Assembly: GCF_003382565.3 (NCBI RefSeq)
Contig: NZ_CP086253.1
Coordinates: forward strand, 2,418,001-2,482,000
Length of the DNA: 64,000 nucleotides
Source of the DNA: Pectobacterium aquaticum
GTDB taxonomy: Bacteria; Pseudomonadota; Gammaproteobacteria; Enterobacterales; Enterobacteriaceae
Direction of reading: 5' to 3'
A program made the translations under genes and the position numbers. The notes under the pieces were generated by a model. The model saw only the letters and a list, made by a program, of their open reading frames with translations. It searched no databases and had not been told where the DNA came from. Shown here in pieces: positions 52,409 through 61,579 of the stretch. Positions within the stretch are counted from its first letter, which is position 1. Each line of letters starts with the position of its first letter.

Positions 52409-53803
52409 ATGAATTTTCCGCTACTCATAAATATTCTGCTATTTGTCGCATTACTGCTCGGATTAGGTTACGCCAGCCGTAACCCATCCTGGAGTCTGGC
52501 AAAAAAAGTGTTGCTGGGGCTGGTTGTCGGGGTGCTATTTGGTCTGGCACTGCATCTGATTTATGGTGGCGACAACCCAGTTGTTAAGCAATCCATCTCA
52601 TGGTTTAACATCGTCGGTAATGGCTATGTGCAACTGTTACAGATGATCGTCATGCCGCTGGTCTTTATTTCCATCCTCAATTCCGTTGCCAAACTGCATA
52701 ACGCCTCGTCATTAGGGAAAATCAGCGTATTGACGCTGTCCACTCTACTCATCACCACACTGATTTCCGCGTTGGTCGGCGTTTTTGTAACCAATCTGTT
52801 TGGTCTAACTGCAACCGGACTGGTGCAGGGCGCCCAGGAAACCGCGCGATTAACCGCGATTGAAAGCAACTATGCGGGTAAAGTTGCTGACCTTAACGTG
52901 CCTCAGCTTATCCTGTCATTCATTCCTAAAAACCCATTTGCTGAGCTGACGGGTGCCAATCCGACGTCTATCATCAGCGTCGTCGTCTTCGCCGCGTTCC
53001 TTGGCGTTGCGGCGTTGCAGTTGCTGAAAGATGACGCAGTAAAAGGCGAACGCGTTTTAACCGCCATTGACACACTGCAATCCTGGGTGATGAAGCTCGT
53101 CCGACTGGTGATGAAGTTGACCCCGTATGGCGTCATGGCGCTGATGACCAAAATGGTCGCCAGCTCTAACCTGCAAGACATCCTCAAGCTGGGCAGCTTC
53201 GTTGTCGCGTCCTATCTGGGTCTGGCGATTATGTTCGGCGTCCATGCGCTGATTCTGTCGTTCACAGGCATCAATCCAGCTCGTTTTTATCGCAAAGTCT
53301 GGCCGGTACTGACGTTCGCGTTTACCAGTCGTTCCAGCGCAGCGACAATTCCACTTAGCATTGAGGCGCAAACGCGCCGCATTGGTGTACCGCAATCTAT
53401 CGCCAGCTTTGCGGCGTCTTTCGGCACGACAATCGGTCAGAATGGCTGTGCAGGGCTTTATCCAGCAATGCTGGCCGTGATGGTCGCGCCAACGGTCGGC
53501 ATCAACCCGCTGGATCCTGTTTGGATCGCGACGCTGGTCGGTATCGTCACCATCAGTTCTGCCGGCGTAGCCGGTGTGGGTGGCGGCGCCACCTTTGCCG
53601 CATTAATCGTTCTGCCTGCGATGGGGCTGCCGGTAACGCTGGTCGCACTGCTCATTTCCATTGAGCCGCTTATCGATATGGGCCGTACCGCGCTTAACGT
53701 CAGCGGCTCCATGACGGCCGGTACCGTCACCAGCCAGTTAATGAAGCAGACGGACAAAACGGTTTTTAACGCGCAGGATGACGCTGAGTTGACGCACCGC
53801 TAA
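52409..53803 (+). CDS. tcyP: L-cystine:H+/Na+ symporter TcyP (YdjN)
   Basis: A 464-residue inner-membrane transporter of the dicarboxylate/amino-acid:cation symporter family, close to E. coli TcyP (463). Conserved re-entrant segments are TSRSSAATIPLSIEAQTRRI and FGTTIGQNGCAGLYPAMLAV, with GVGGGATFAALIVLPAMGLP further on. The start is ATG 52409 after GGGAGC; the open frame upstream to 52367 is not supported. It follows ydjM as in E. coli. Confidence 0.95.
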   Translation: MNFPLLINILLFVALLLGLGYASRNPSWSLAKKVLLGLVVGVLFGLALHLIYGGDNPVVKQSISWFNIVGNGYVQLLQMIVMPLVFISILNSVAKLHNASSLGKISVLTLSTLLITTLISALVGVFVTNLFGLTATGLVQGAQETARLTAIESNYAGKVADLNVPQLILSFIPKNPFAELTGANPTSIISVVVFAAFLGVAALQLLKDDAVKGERVLTAIDTLQSWVMKLVRLVMKLTPYGVMALMTKMVASSNLQDILKLGSFVVASYLGLAIMFGVHALILSFTGINPARFYRKVWPVLTFAFTSRSSAATIPLSIEAQTRRIGVPQSIASFAASFGTTIGQNGCAGLYPAMLAVMVAPTVGINPLDPVWIATLVGIVTISSAGVAGVGGGATFAALIVLPAMGLPVTLVALLISIEPLIDMGRTALNVSGSMTAGTVTSQLMKQTDKTVFNAQDDAELTHR

Positions 53804-53824
53804 GCCACGCTTGCTGGACAAAAG

Positions 53825-53859
53825 AAAACGCCGACGGGTGATGCTGTCGGCGTTTTTTT
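53825..53859 (+). terminator. Terminator after tcyP
   Basis: AAAACGCCGAC pairs with GTCGGCG and is followed by seven T residues. The T-run belongs to the first copy of a 15-bp direct repeat. Confidence 0.85.
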
Positions 53860-53939
53860 ATGACGGACATCCTTGTCCGTCACCCTACGGGCCGTTGCTA
53901 CGCAACGTTGAAAAACGTTCCCTACGTTTTTTTATGACG
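53851..53939. repeat. Hairpin cluster bounded by exact 15-bp direct repeats
   Basis: CGTTTTTTTATGACG occurs at 53851-53865 and again at 53925-53939. Between them are three small hairpins: GACGGACATCCTTGTCCGTC, CGTTGCTACGCAACG and AACGTTGAAAAACGTT. The arrangement suggests a short palindromic insert or a tandem duplication event in the terminator. Confidence 0.7.
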
Positions 53940-53973
53940 CTTTAGTGATAACGATTTCGTCTAATTACGTTAC

Positions 53974-54303
53974 TTAGCGCTGTGGATTGGTGTCATAAGC
54001 TTGGCAGCTCTGAAAACCTTTATTGAGAACATAACCCGTGTCGTTGTAGCTCACGAAATAATTCTGCGCGGTGCCATCGCGGTTTTTCAGCAGGTAATCG
54101 CTACAGGTGCCTTTGGCATTCACCAGACGTTTTTCCACTCCGCTACCAGCGAGTTGATGAACCTGCTGCTTCGTCATTCCCACTTTTACATCTTTCACCA
54201 CAGGTTCGTTGACATAGCTTTCTGCCTTGTTATAAGCCGAACATCCCGCGAGCATGACAGCACCTGCTGCCGCAATACATACCAGTAATCTGTTATTCTT
54301 CAT
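53974..54303 (-). CDS. osmE: Osmotically inducible lipoprotein OsmE
   Basis: A 109-residue lipoprotein, similar to E. coli OsmE (112). The signal peptide ends in the lipobox LAGC (VMLAGCSAYNKAESY); the mature part is of the SmpA/BamE type, with VKVGMTKQQVHQLAGSGVEK and GTCSDYLLKN. It is divergent from nadE as in E. coli, where it is induced by osmotic stress. Confidence 0.93.
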   Translation of the reverse strand: MKNNRLLVCIAAAGAVMLAGCSAYNKAESYVNEPVVKDVKVGMTKQQVHQLAGSGVEKRLVNAKGTCSDYLLKNRDGTAQNYFVSYNDTGYVLNKGFQSCQAYDTNPQR

Positions 54304-54528
54304 TTCATCACCTCATTATTAATGGGTCACCCTAAGGCTAGTTGGCGGCGCCCCCTTTTTCAAATCATAACGCAGGGATGTAACCTATTGGCCGATAGTC
54401 GAAAACGGGTTATCTATAGGGAAAATGACTACCTGACAGCTTGTTCTTTTTCTTCACGCCGATTCGTTTTACACTCAGGGTATCGTAATAATTCTTTTGC
54501 AGTATCAATAAGTTCAGGAGAGGATGGC

Positions 54529-55353
54529 ATGTCATTACAAAACGACATTATCACTGCGTTGGGAGTGAAAAGCAGTATCGATCCAGCACAGGAAATCCGT
54601 GTTAGCGTTGATTTTTTAAAGAATTATCTGAATGCTCATCCGTTCGTTACGTCGTTAGTTTTGGGCATCAGCGGTGGTCAGGACTCTACGCTGACCGGTA
54701 AACTGTGCCAGACGGCTATCACGGAATTACGCAATGAGACCGGAAATTCTCGCTATCAGTTCATCGCCGTTCGGCTGCCTTACGGCGTGCAGGCGGATGA
54801 AGCCGATTGTCAGGATGCCATCGCTTTTATCCAACCGGACCGCGTATTAACCGTCAACATCAAGCCCGCCATTGAGGCCAGTGAAGCCACCTTGCGCGCC
54901 ATTGGCGTGGAGCTTTCCGATTTTGTAAAAGGCAATGAAAAAGCAAGAGAACGCATGAAAGCGCAGTACAGCATCGCGGGCATGAATGCTGGGCTCGTCG
55001 TCGGCACCGATCATGCAGCAGAGGCGGTAACCGGCTTTTTCACCAAATACGGTGATGGCGGTACCGATATCAACCCGATTTTCCGGTTGAACAAGCGTCA
55101 GGGTAAAGCGCTGCTGCACGAGCTCGGCTGCCCTTCACATCTTTATACCAAAGCCCCCACCGCCGATCTGGAAGAAGACCGTCCCTCCCTCCCCGATGAG
55201 GTCGCGCTGGGTGTGACCTATGAAAAGATCGACGACTATCTGGAAGGCAAACAGATCGAGGCTAACGATGCGGCCATTATCGAAAACTGGTATCGCAAAA
55301 CCGAACACAAGCGTCGTCCGCCGATTACCGTTTTTGATGACTTCTGGCGATAA
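54529..55353 (+). CDS. nadE: NH3-dependent NAD+ synthetase NadE
   Basis: A 274-residue N-type ATP pyrophosphatase that amidates nicotinic-acid adenine dinucleotide to NAD+. The PP-loop is LGISGGQDSTLTGKL (residues 44-58), and GTDHAAEAVTGFFTKYGDGG is the family signature. ATG 54529 follows AGGAGAGG; the frame is open to 54322 but E. coli NadE starts at the same place (275 residues). Confidence 0.96.
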   Translation: MSLQNDIITALGVKSSIDPAQEIRVSVDFLKNYLNAHPFVTSLVLGISGGQDSTLTGKLCQTAITELRNETGNSRYQFIAVRLPYGVQADEADCQDAIAFIQPDRVLTVNIKPAIEASEATLRAIGVELSDFVKGNEKARERMKAQYSIAGMNAGLVVGTDHAAEAVTGFFTKYGDGGTDINPIFRLNKRQGKALLHELGCPSHLYTKAPTADLEEDRPSLPDEVALGVTYEKIDDYLEGKQIEANDAAIIENWYRKTEHKRRPPITVFDDFWR

Positions 55354-55367
55354 GTCATCCCGATGAG

Positions 55368-55406
55368 CAAACCGGGCGTGGATAACTTCGTCCGGTTTGT
55401 TTTTTG
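55368..55406 (+). terminator. Terminator after nadE
   Basis: CAAACCGG pairs with CCGGTTTG over a 16-base interval and is followed by TTTTTTG. Confidence 0.8.
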
Positions 55407-55442
55407 ATTTTTTCTGTACAGATTTCATAATCAGGTATGAAT

Positions 55443-56330
55443 ATGACGCCACAGCGCGCCACGCTCACGGGCCTACTGGCGATCGTTTTATGGAGTACAT
55501 CCGTTGGGCTTATTCGCAGCCTGACCGAAGCGCTCGGCCCCATCGGCGGAGCAGCGATGATTTACTCCACCAGCACGCTATGTCTACTGGCCTTTTATGG
55601 TCTTCCCCGCATTAAAACGCTGCCAAGAATCTATTTGTTCGCGGGCGGTGCGCTGTTTGTCTGCTACGAGATATTTCTGTCGCTGTCTATCGGGCTAGCG
55701 AATAGCCGCATGCAGGCGATGGAAATCGGGATGATTAACTATTTGTGGCCCAGCCTGACCATTCTTTTTTCTCTTTTTATCAATCAGCAGAAAAGTCATT
55801 CTCTACTCTGGCCTGGCCTCGCGCTATCACTGGGTGGCATCGTGTGGATGATGAAAGGAGAAAGCGACTGGACACCAGAACGGCTGTGGAACAATGTTCT
55901 TGCTAACCCGCTGGCCTACGGTCTGGCGTTTTCTGCAGCCTTGACCTGGGCGCTCTACTGCAATATCACTAAACGTTACGGGCAGGGAAAAAGTGGCGTC
56001 TCGCTGTTCTTTTTCATCGCCGCACTCGTGCTATGGATTCAGTATTCCTTCAGTGCCGAAGGTGCAATTTCATTAACTTTGCCGAGATCGCTGCAACTGC
56101 TCTTTATGGGCGCCTCAACCGCGCTGGCCTATTCCGCCTGGAATGCTGGGATTCAGCATGGCAACCTGACGTTGCTGGCAACTGCCTCTTATTTCACGCC
56201 CGTGCTTTCCACACTATTGGCCGCGCTTTGGCTCAACATCACGCCCGCCATTTCATTCTGGCAAGGCGTCGCAATGGTCACGGCAGGTTCACTGCTTTGC
56301 TGGTATGCGACACGCTCATCCCCGAGCTGA
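55443..56330 (+). CDS. yddG: Aromatic amino-acid exporter YddG (EamA family)
   Basis: A 295-297-residue DMT-superfamily transporter with ten membrane helices. It matches E. coli YddG closely: TPQRATLTGLLAIVLWST at the start, GMINYLWPSLTILF at about 100 and GSLLCWYATR at the end. YddG exports Phe, Tyr, Trp and paraquat. ATG 55437 and ATG 55443 are both possible. In E. coli it is not beside nadE, so its place here is a local difference. Confidence 0.92.
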   Translation: MTPQRATLTGLLAIVLWSTSVGLIRSLTEALGPIGGAAMIYSTSTLCLLAFYGLPRIKTLPRIYLFAGGALFVCYEIFLSLSIGLANSRMQAMEIGMINYLWPSLTILFSLFINQQKSHSLLWPGLALSLGGIVWMMKGESDWTPERLWNNVLANPLAYGLAFSAALTWALYCNITKRYGQGKSGVSLFFFIAALVLWIQYSFSAEGAISLTLPRSLQLLFMGASTALAYSAWNAGIQHGNLTLLATASYFTPVLSTLLAALWLNITPAISFWQGVAMVTAGSLLCWYATRSSPS

Positions 56331-56367
56331 CAGGTTGGTTCGGTCAGGCCTGATTGCTATCTCCCTC

Positions 56368-56391
56368 GGCGAGGGTTCTCCTCGCCTTTTT
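56368..56391 (+). terminator. Terminator after yddG
   Basis: GGCGAGG pairs with CCTCGCC around a five-base loop and is followed by TTTTT. Confidence 0.85.
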
Positions 56392-56489
56392 CCCTCTGCT
56401 TTCCTGCATAGATGTGACTTCAGAGGTTTCCCTCGCAATAAATTGCATTTAAAATATATCTATTATGGTTTTATCAGGACAGGACGCAC

Positions 56490-56915
56490 ATGGCGAGAAA
56501 ACCCCTGGGAAAATACCGACAGCGGGAGATCCGTACCGTTGGATTGATGATCGAGCTGTATGAAAAGCATCATCCTGAAACCGACGATAACGCGCAGTAT
56601 AAAGATTTATTCAACTACGCCATCAAGCGTCTGGAACGCTGCCAGTTCGGTGAAGATAAACCCGCGTGTAAGCATTGCCCCATTCACTGCTATCAACCCG
56701 CCAGACGTGAGGCGATAAAATCGATTATGCGCTGGTCGGGGCCACGGATGTTGTTACGCCACCCGATTCTGGCAATACGCCATTTAATTGACGATCATCG
56801 GCCAGTACCGGATTATCCGAAAAAAGAGACCGCGCCAAAAGTGTCAACCGGGCGGGCAACCCGTTTAGCCTCGCAACATACGGCACCAGCGGATACCGAC
56901 GCGACGTTGAAATAG
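56490..56915 (+). CDS. YgbA-like protein, nitrous oxide-stimulated promoter family
   Basis: A 141-residue soluble protein of the YgbA family. The Cys-rich core is CQFGEDKPACKHCPIHCYQP (residues 51-70), a likely metal site, followed by RRE and RWSGPRMLLRHPILAIRHLI. E. coli YgbA has about 117 residues; here a polar tail of about 25 residues is added. The family is linked to NO response; I do not use the symbol because the gene is in a different place from E. coli ygbA. It converges with ihfA. Confidence 0.82.
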   Translation: MARKPLGKYRQREIRTVGLMIELYEKHHPETDDNAQYKDLFNYAIKRLERCQFGEDKPACKHCPIHCYQPARREAIKSIMRWSGPRMLLRHPILAIRHLIDDHRPVPDYPKKETAPKVSTGRATRLASQHTAPADTDATLK

Positions 56916-56941
56916 ATAATATGAAGACGAATTAAGATAGG

Positions 56942-56967
56942 AAAAGGCCGCTTGCGCGGCCTTTTTG
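56942..56967. terminator. Bidirectional terminator (YgbA-like gene / ihfA)
   Basis: AAAAGGCCGC pairs with GCGGCCTTTT around a four-base loop; A-run and T-run allow use in both directions. Confidence 0.85.
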
Positions 56968-56977
56968 GGTGACTCTG

Positions 56978-57274
56978 TTACTCTTTGGGAGAGGCGTTCT
57001 CTACCCTGCTTTTTAGCTTTTGCCCCGGACGGAACGTGACCACACGGCGCGCCGTAATCGGAATATCTTCGCCAGTTTTTGGGTTACGTCCCGGACGTTG
57101 GTTCTTGTCTCGCAAATCAAAATTGCCAAAACCTGACAACTTGACCTGCTCGCCATTTTCCAAAGCGCGACGAACTTCTTCAAAAAACAGCTCGACTAGC
57201 TCTTTGGCATCCCGTTTGCTCAGCCCGAGCTTCTCAAACAGGTATTCTGACATTTCAGCTTTAGTAAGCGCCAT
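56978..57274 (-). CDS. ihfA: Integration host factor subunit alpha
   Basis: A 98-residue DNA-bending protein that dimerises with IhfB. The start MALTKAEMSEYLFEKLGLSK and the arm sequence KNQRPGRNPKTGEDIPI, which contains the Pro that intercalates into DNA, are typical. E. coli IhfA has 99 residues. It starts four bases after pheT and is transcribed with it, as in E. coli. Confidence 0.97.
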   Translation of the reverse strand: MALTKAEMSEYLFEKLGLSKRDAKELVELFFEEVRRALENGEQVKLSGFGNFDLRDKNQRPGRNPKTGEDIPITARRVVTFRPGQKLKSRVENASPKE

Positions 57275-57278
57275 AGGT

Positions 57279-59666
57279 TCAATCCCTCAAGGATGCTTGG
57301 AATCGCTGTTTTAATGCTGCTACGCATTCTGCAACGGTAGCGGCAATTTCCTCTTCTGCCAGTGTACGCGTGGTATCTTGCAGGGTCAGACTGATAGCCA
57401 GACTCTTATAACCTTCCGCTACGCCCTTCCCTCGGTACACGTCGAATAAGTTTACGCCAACTAACTGATTTGCGCCAACTTTCTTACACTCGGCCAAAAT
57501 ATCGCCCGCAGGGACATTTTCAGCGACCACAACGGCGATATCGCGACGGTTCGCCGGGAAGCGGGAAATCTCGTTCGCCTCAGGCAATACGCGGTCTGCG
57601 ACCTTATCCCACAACAATTCGAACACCACGGTGCGCCCGTTAAGATCCAACTTGCGCTCCAGTTCTGGGTGAATAACGCCAATAAATCCAATGCGTTCTC
57701 CGCACAGATAAATAGCAGCACTTTGTCCTGGATGCAATGCCGGATTATTTTCGGCCTTGAACTCAACTTCAGACAACTTGCCCGTCAATGCCAGTACCGC
57801 TTCCAAATCGCCTTTTAAATCATAGAAGTCAACGGCCTGACGCGCCAGATCCCAATGCTCTTCATAACGCGTGCCAGTAATCACACCCGCCAGCATCAGA
57901 TCCTGACGAATACCCAGGTCAGCACGGGTGTCCGGTACAAAACGAAGACCGCTTTCAAACAGGCGCAGGCGGCTTTGTTGACGGTTTTGGTTATACACCG
58001 CAGCACTCAGCAAGCCACTCCACAGCGATAAACGCATCACCGACATCTCTGCGGAAATCGGGCTCGGCAGACTCAGCGATGCTTCATTAGGGTGGATGAG
58101 TCCCTGAATTTTCGGGTCAACAAAACTGTAAGTAATTGCTTCCTGATAGCCGTGATCGACTAATAATGTCTTCACGCGCTTCAATGACAGTGACGCTTCG
58201 CGATGCGAGGTCATGATCAAGGGGGCCTGAGTCGGAATATTCGGAATGTTGTTGTAGCCGTAAATACGCGCGACTTCTTCAACCAGATCTTCTTCAATTT
58301 CCATGTCGAAGCGCCAGCTCGGTGCCGTCGCCTGCCAACCTGCATCGGTTTTCGCGACGTTACAACCCAAACGTTGCAGAATATCGCTCACCTGCTCATC
58401 CGCAATCACATGGCCAATCAGACGATCCAGCTTCTCACGGCGCAGCGTAATCGTTGCGCGAGTTGGTAAATCTGCCTCGCTAGTCACATCAACGACCGGA
58501 CCTGCTTCACCACCACAGATATCAATCAGCAGTCGAGTCGCGCGTTCAATGGCTTTGTGCTGTAACGCTGGATCGACACCACGCTCGTAGCGGTGAGACG
58601 CATCAGTGTGCAAACCGTGACGACGTGCGCGTCCAGTAATCGACAGGGGATTGAAATAAGCGCATTCCAGCAGAACGTTTTGCGTTTCTTCATTGACGCC
58701 AGAATGCTCGCCACCAAAGATACCGCCCATCGCCAGCGCATTCTGCTGGTCAGCGATAACCAGCGTATCCGCGTTCAGCTTCGCTTCGTTACCATCCAAC
58801 AGCGTCAGGGTTTCGCCCTCTTTCGCCATACGCACGATAATACCGCCGCTGAGACGGTCAAGATCGAACGCGTGCATTGGTTGACCGAGCTCCAGCAGAA
58901 CGTAGTTAGTCACGTCCACCACCGGATCGATAGAACGAATACCACAGCGGCGCAGTTTTTCACGCATCCACAGCGGCGTTGCCGCCTTAACATTGATGCC
59001 TTTCACCACACGGCCTAAGTAACGTGGGCATGCCTGCGGCGCATCGACCTGAATCGGGAAAGTATCCTGAATCGTTGCGGTAACGGGCTCAATAGTCGGT
59101 TCATTCAACGTCAGTTGATTCAACACGGCGACATCACGCGCCACACCGATAATGCCTAAGCAATCAGCACGGTTCGGCGTCACGCTGATTTCAATCGCGT
59201 TGTCATCCAGCTTCAGGTACTCACGAATATCCGTGCCAATCGGCGCATCGACTGGCAGCTCGATGATGCCATCATGATCGTCGGAAATGCCCAACTCGGA
59301 AAATGAGCACAGCATGCCTTCAGACGGCTCGCCACGCAGCTTGGCGGCTTTGATTTTAAAATCGCCCGGCAGCACGGCACCGACCGTTGCCACGGCCACT
59401 TTCAGACCCTGACGGCAGTTCGGCGCGCCACAGACGATATCCAGCAGGCGCTCACCGCCTACATTGACTTTCGTCACACGCAGTTTGTCTGCGTTCGGGT
59501 GTTGCCCACATTCGACGACTTCACCGACAACCACACCGTGGAATGCGCCAGCAACAGGCTCAACGCCATCCACTTCCAACCCTGCCATCGTGATCTGTTC
59601 AGATAGCGTTTCACTGTCAACCGCCGGATTTACCCACTCGCGTAACCAGAGTTCACTGAATTTCAT
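57279..59666 (-). CDS. pheT: Phenylalanyl-tRNA synthetase beta subunit
   Basis: A 795-residue subunit, the same length as in E. coli. Order of parts: tRNA-binding EMAP-like domain (about 40-150, GAPNCRQGLKVAVATVG), B3/B4 editing region (about 210-400), catalytic-like core and a C-terminal anticodon-binding FDX-ACB domain. It assembles with PheS as a2b2. It lies 14 bases after pheS. Confidence 0.97.
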   Translation of the reverse strand: MKFSELWLREWVNPAVDSETLSEQITMAGLEVDGVEPVAGAFHGVVVGEVVECGQHPNADKLRVTKVNVGGERLLDIVCGAPNCRQGLKVAVATVGAVLPGDFKIKAAKLRGEPSEGMLCSFSELGISDDHDGIIELPVDAPIGTDIREYLKLDDNAIEISVTPNRADCLGIIGVARDVAVLNQLTLNEPTIEPVTATIQDTFPIQVDAPQACPRYLGRVVKGINVKAATPLWMREKLRRCGIRSIDPVVDVTNYVLLELGQPMHAFDLDRLSGGIIVRMAKEGETLTLLDGNEAKLNADTLVIADQQNALAMGGIFGGEHSGVNEETQNVLLECAYFNPLSITGRARRHGLHTDASHRYERGVDPALQHKAIERATRLLIDICGGEAGPVVDVTSEADLPTRATITLRREKLDRLIGHVIADEQVSDILQRLGCNVAKTDAGWQATAPSWRFDMEIEEDLVEEVARIYGYNNIPNIPTQAPLIMTSHREASLSLKRVKTLLVDHGYQEAITYSFVDPKIQGLIHPNEASLSLPSPISAEMSVMRLSLWSGLLSAAVYNQNRQQSRLRLFESGLRFVPDTRADLGIRQDLMLAGVITGTRYEEHWDLARQAVDFYDLKGDLEAVLALTGKLSEVEFKAENNPALHPGQSAAIYLCGERIGFIGVIHPELERKLDLNGRTVVFELLWDKVADRVLPEANEISRFPANRRDIAVVVAENVPAGDILAECKKVGANQLVGVNLFDVYRGKGVAEGYKSLAISLTLQDTTRTLAEEEIAATVAECVAALKQRFQASLRD

Positions 59667-59680
59667 GATGTATACCCGCC

Positions 59681-60664
59681 TTACTTAAACTGTTTGAGGA
59701 AACGCAGATCGTTTTCGAAGAATGCACGCAGATCGGTCACGCCATAGCGCAGCATCGTCAGACGCTCCATGCCCATACCGAACGCGAAGCCGGAATACAC
59801 TTCAGGGTCGATACCGACATTACGCAGGACATTCGGGTGCACCATACCGCAGCCCAAGACTTCCAGCCATTTGCCGTTTTTCCCCATCACATCCACTTCA
59901 GCAGACGGTTCAGTAAACGGGAAATAAGACGGACGGAAGCGAACCTGCAAATCTTCCTCAAAGAAATTACGCAGGAAATCATGCAACGTGCCTTTCAGGT
60001 TGGTGAAGCTGATGTCTTTATCGACGATCAACCCTTCCATCTGATGGAACATCGGCGTGTGGGTCTGATCGTAATCGTTACGATAAACACGGCCCGGCGC
60101 GATGATACGGATAGGCGGTTGCTGCTTTTCCATGGTACGAATCTGAACGCCAGACGTCTGTGTACGCAGCAGGCGTGTAGCATCAAACCAGAACGTGTCG
60201 TGGTCAGCACGCGCAGGGTGATGCCCTGGAATATTCAGCGCATCAAAGTTGTGATAGTCGTCCTCGATTTCTGGCCCGGTTACGACGGAAAAACCCAGCT
60301 CGCCGAAAAAGGTTTCGATGCGATCTATGGTACGCGTCACCGGATGCAAGCCACCATTTTCAATGGTGCGGCCCGGCAGGGAGACATCGATGGTTTCTTG
60401 CGCCAGACGTGCATTTAGCTCAGCGGATTCCAGCATGTGCTTACGGGCATTCAGCGCGTCCTGAACGTCTTGCTTAGCCTGGTTAATGACAGCACCAGCC
60501 GCAGGGCGCTCTTCAGCCGGCAACTCGCGCAGCGAGGTCATCTGAAGGGTTAAGTGACCTTTTTTGCCCAGATATTCGACACGCACATTTTCCAGTGCGG
60601 CAACATCCTGAGCCTCTTCTATAGCTGTTCTGGCTTTGGCAACCAGCTCTGCGAGATGTGGCAT
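59681..60664 (-). CDS. pheS: Phenylalanyl-tRNA synthetase alpha subunit
   Basis: A 327-residue class II synthetase subunit, identical in length to the E. coli protein. Motif 2 is RNDYDQTHTPMFHQMEG and motif 3 is GFAFGMGMERLTMLRYG, where the Ala of GFAFG in E. coli sets substrate specificity. The start is ATG 60664 (MPHLAELVAKARTAIEEAQD). Expression is controlled by the pheM attenuator upstream. Confidence 0.97.
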   Translation of the reverse strand: MPHLAELVAKARTAIEEAQDVAALENVRVEYLGKKGHLTLQMTSLRELPAEERPAAGAVINQAKQDVQDALNARKHMLESAELNARLAQETIDVSLPGRTIENGGLHPVTRTIDRIETFFGELGFSVVTGPEIEDDYHNFDALNIPGHHPARADHDTFWFDATRLLRTQTSGVQIRTMEKQQPPIRIIAPGRVYRNDYDQTHTPMFHQMEGLIVDKDISFTNLKGTLHDFLRNFFEEDLQVRFRPSYFPFTEPSAEVDVMGKNGKWLEVLGCGMVHPNVLRNVGIDPEVYSGFAFGMGMERLTMLRYGVTDLRAFFENDLRFLKQFK

Positions 60665-60777
60665 TGTGTTCCTCTTTTTCTGCCTATGTGGCCAACGGTC
60701 ATGATTGAAGAATGTCGTTTTACTCAAAACGATAAATGTTACTAAAAACAAGAGTAAAAACCGATTATTGTAAACAA

Positions 60778-60803
60778 AAAAGCCTCCCTATGGGGAGGCT
60801 TAA
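60778..60803 (-). terminator. Attenuator of pheST
   Basis: AAGCCTCCC pairs with GGGAGGCTT, followed on the minus strand by TTTTTTGTTT. It lies between pheM and pheS and terminates transcription unless ribosomes stall at the Phe codons of pheM. Confidence 0.9.
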
Positions 60804-60847
60804 GCGCTACTTTTCGTTTCTTTTCTTACGCGCAAAGCCCCCTGAAT

Positions 60848-60892
60848 TCAGGCGCTAAAGTAAAAAAAGAAACGGAAAATAGCAGCGTTCAT
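60848..60892 (-). CDS. pheM: pheST leader peptide PheM
   Basis: A 14-residue leader peptide, [14 protein letters not shown], with five Phe codons, nearly the same as E. coli PheM ([14 protein letters not shown]). It senses charged tRNA-Phe by translational attenuation. It is located between rplT and the attenuator hairpin. Confidence 0.93.
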   Translation of the reverse strand: [14 protein letters not shown]

Positions 60893-60945
60893 ACTTGCGT
60901 TACCTTGTCTTGTAAATAAGAAAAAATAAACCTGTAGCGCTCGAC

Positions 60946-60970
60946 GAAAAGAGGGAGCCAAAGCTCCCTC
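60946..60970 (-). terminator. Terminator after rplT
   Basis: On the minus strand GAGGGAGC and GCTCCCTC form an eight-bp stem around a four-base loop, followed by TTTTCGTCG. Readthrough would continue into pheM-pheST. Confidence 0.75.
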
Positions 60971-60981
60971 TCTCAACTGAC

Positions 60982-61338
60982 TTACGCCAGTGCTGCTTTC
61001 GCTTTTTCGACCAGCGCGCTGAACGCTAACTTATCGAATACTGCGATATCAGCCAGAATCTTACGGTCAATTTCAACAGAGGCTTTTTTCAGGCCGTTGA
61101 TGAATTTGCTGTAAGACAAGCCGTTTTGACGAGCTGCCGCATTGATACGTGCAATCCACAGCTGGCGGAATTGACGTTTACGTTGACGACGGTCGCGGTA
61201 AGCGTATTGACCAGCTTTGATTACTGCCTGGAAGGCAACACGATAAACACGCGAACGGGCACCGTAGTAACCTTTCGCTTGTTTCAATATTTTCTTGTGA
61301 CGTGCACGGGCAACTACACCACGTTTTACGCGAGCCAT
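60982..61338 (-). CDS. rplT: 50S ribosomal protein L20
   Basis: A 118-residue protein, the usual length, beginning MARVKRGVVARARHKKILKQ, rich in Arg and Lys. L20 binds 23S rRNA early in assembly and in E. coli also represses translation of rpmI-rplT. It follows rpmI on the same strand. Confidence 0.98.
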   Translation of the reverse strand: MARVKRGVVARARHKKILKQAKGYYGARSRVYRVAFQAVIKAGQYAYRDRRQRKRQFRQLWIARINAAARQNGLSYSKFINGLKKASVEIDRKILADIAVFDKLAFSALVEKAKAALA

Positions 61339-61381
61339 ATGCTCTCTCCTAAAGTCTTATTCTGAATTAAAAAAAGGTTAC

Positions 61382-61579
61382 TTATGCGTACGGCAGACAT
61401 GCGATAACAAGACCCAGATCCCCTTTGGAGACCAGACCTTTTGGACGCAGGTGACGTTTACGCTTAGTTGACTTTTTGGTCAGAATATGACGCAGGTTAG
61501 CATGCTTACGCTTAAAACCACCGCTTGCGGTTTTTTTAAAGCGTTTAGCGGCGCCACGTACTGTTTTGATCTTTGGCAT
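61382..61579 (-). CDS. rpmI: 50S ribosomal protein L35
   Basis: A 65-residue basic protein starting MPKIKTVRGAAKRFKKTASG. ATG 61579 is the conserved start, with GGAAAT upstream; the 4 extra codons to 61591 are not part of it. It lies between infC and rplT in the standard order. Confidence 0.98.
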   Translation of the reverse strand: MPKIKTVRGAAKRFKKTASGGFKRKHANLRHILTKKSTKRKRHLRPKGLVSKGDLGLVIACLPYA

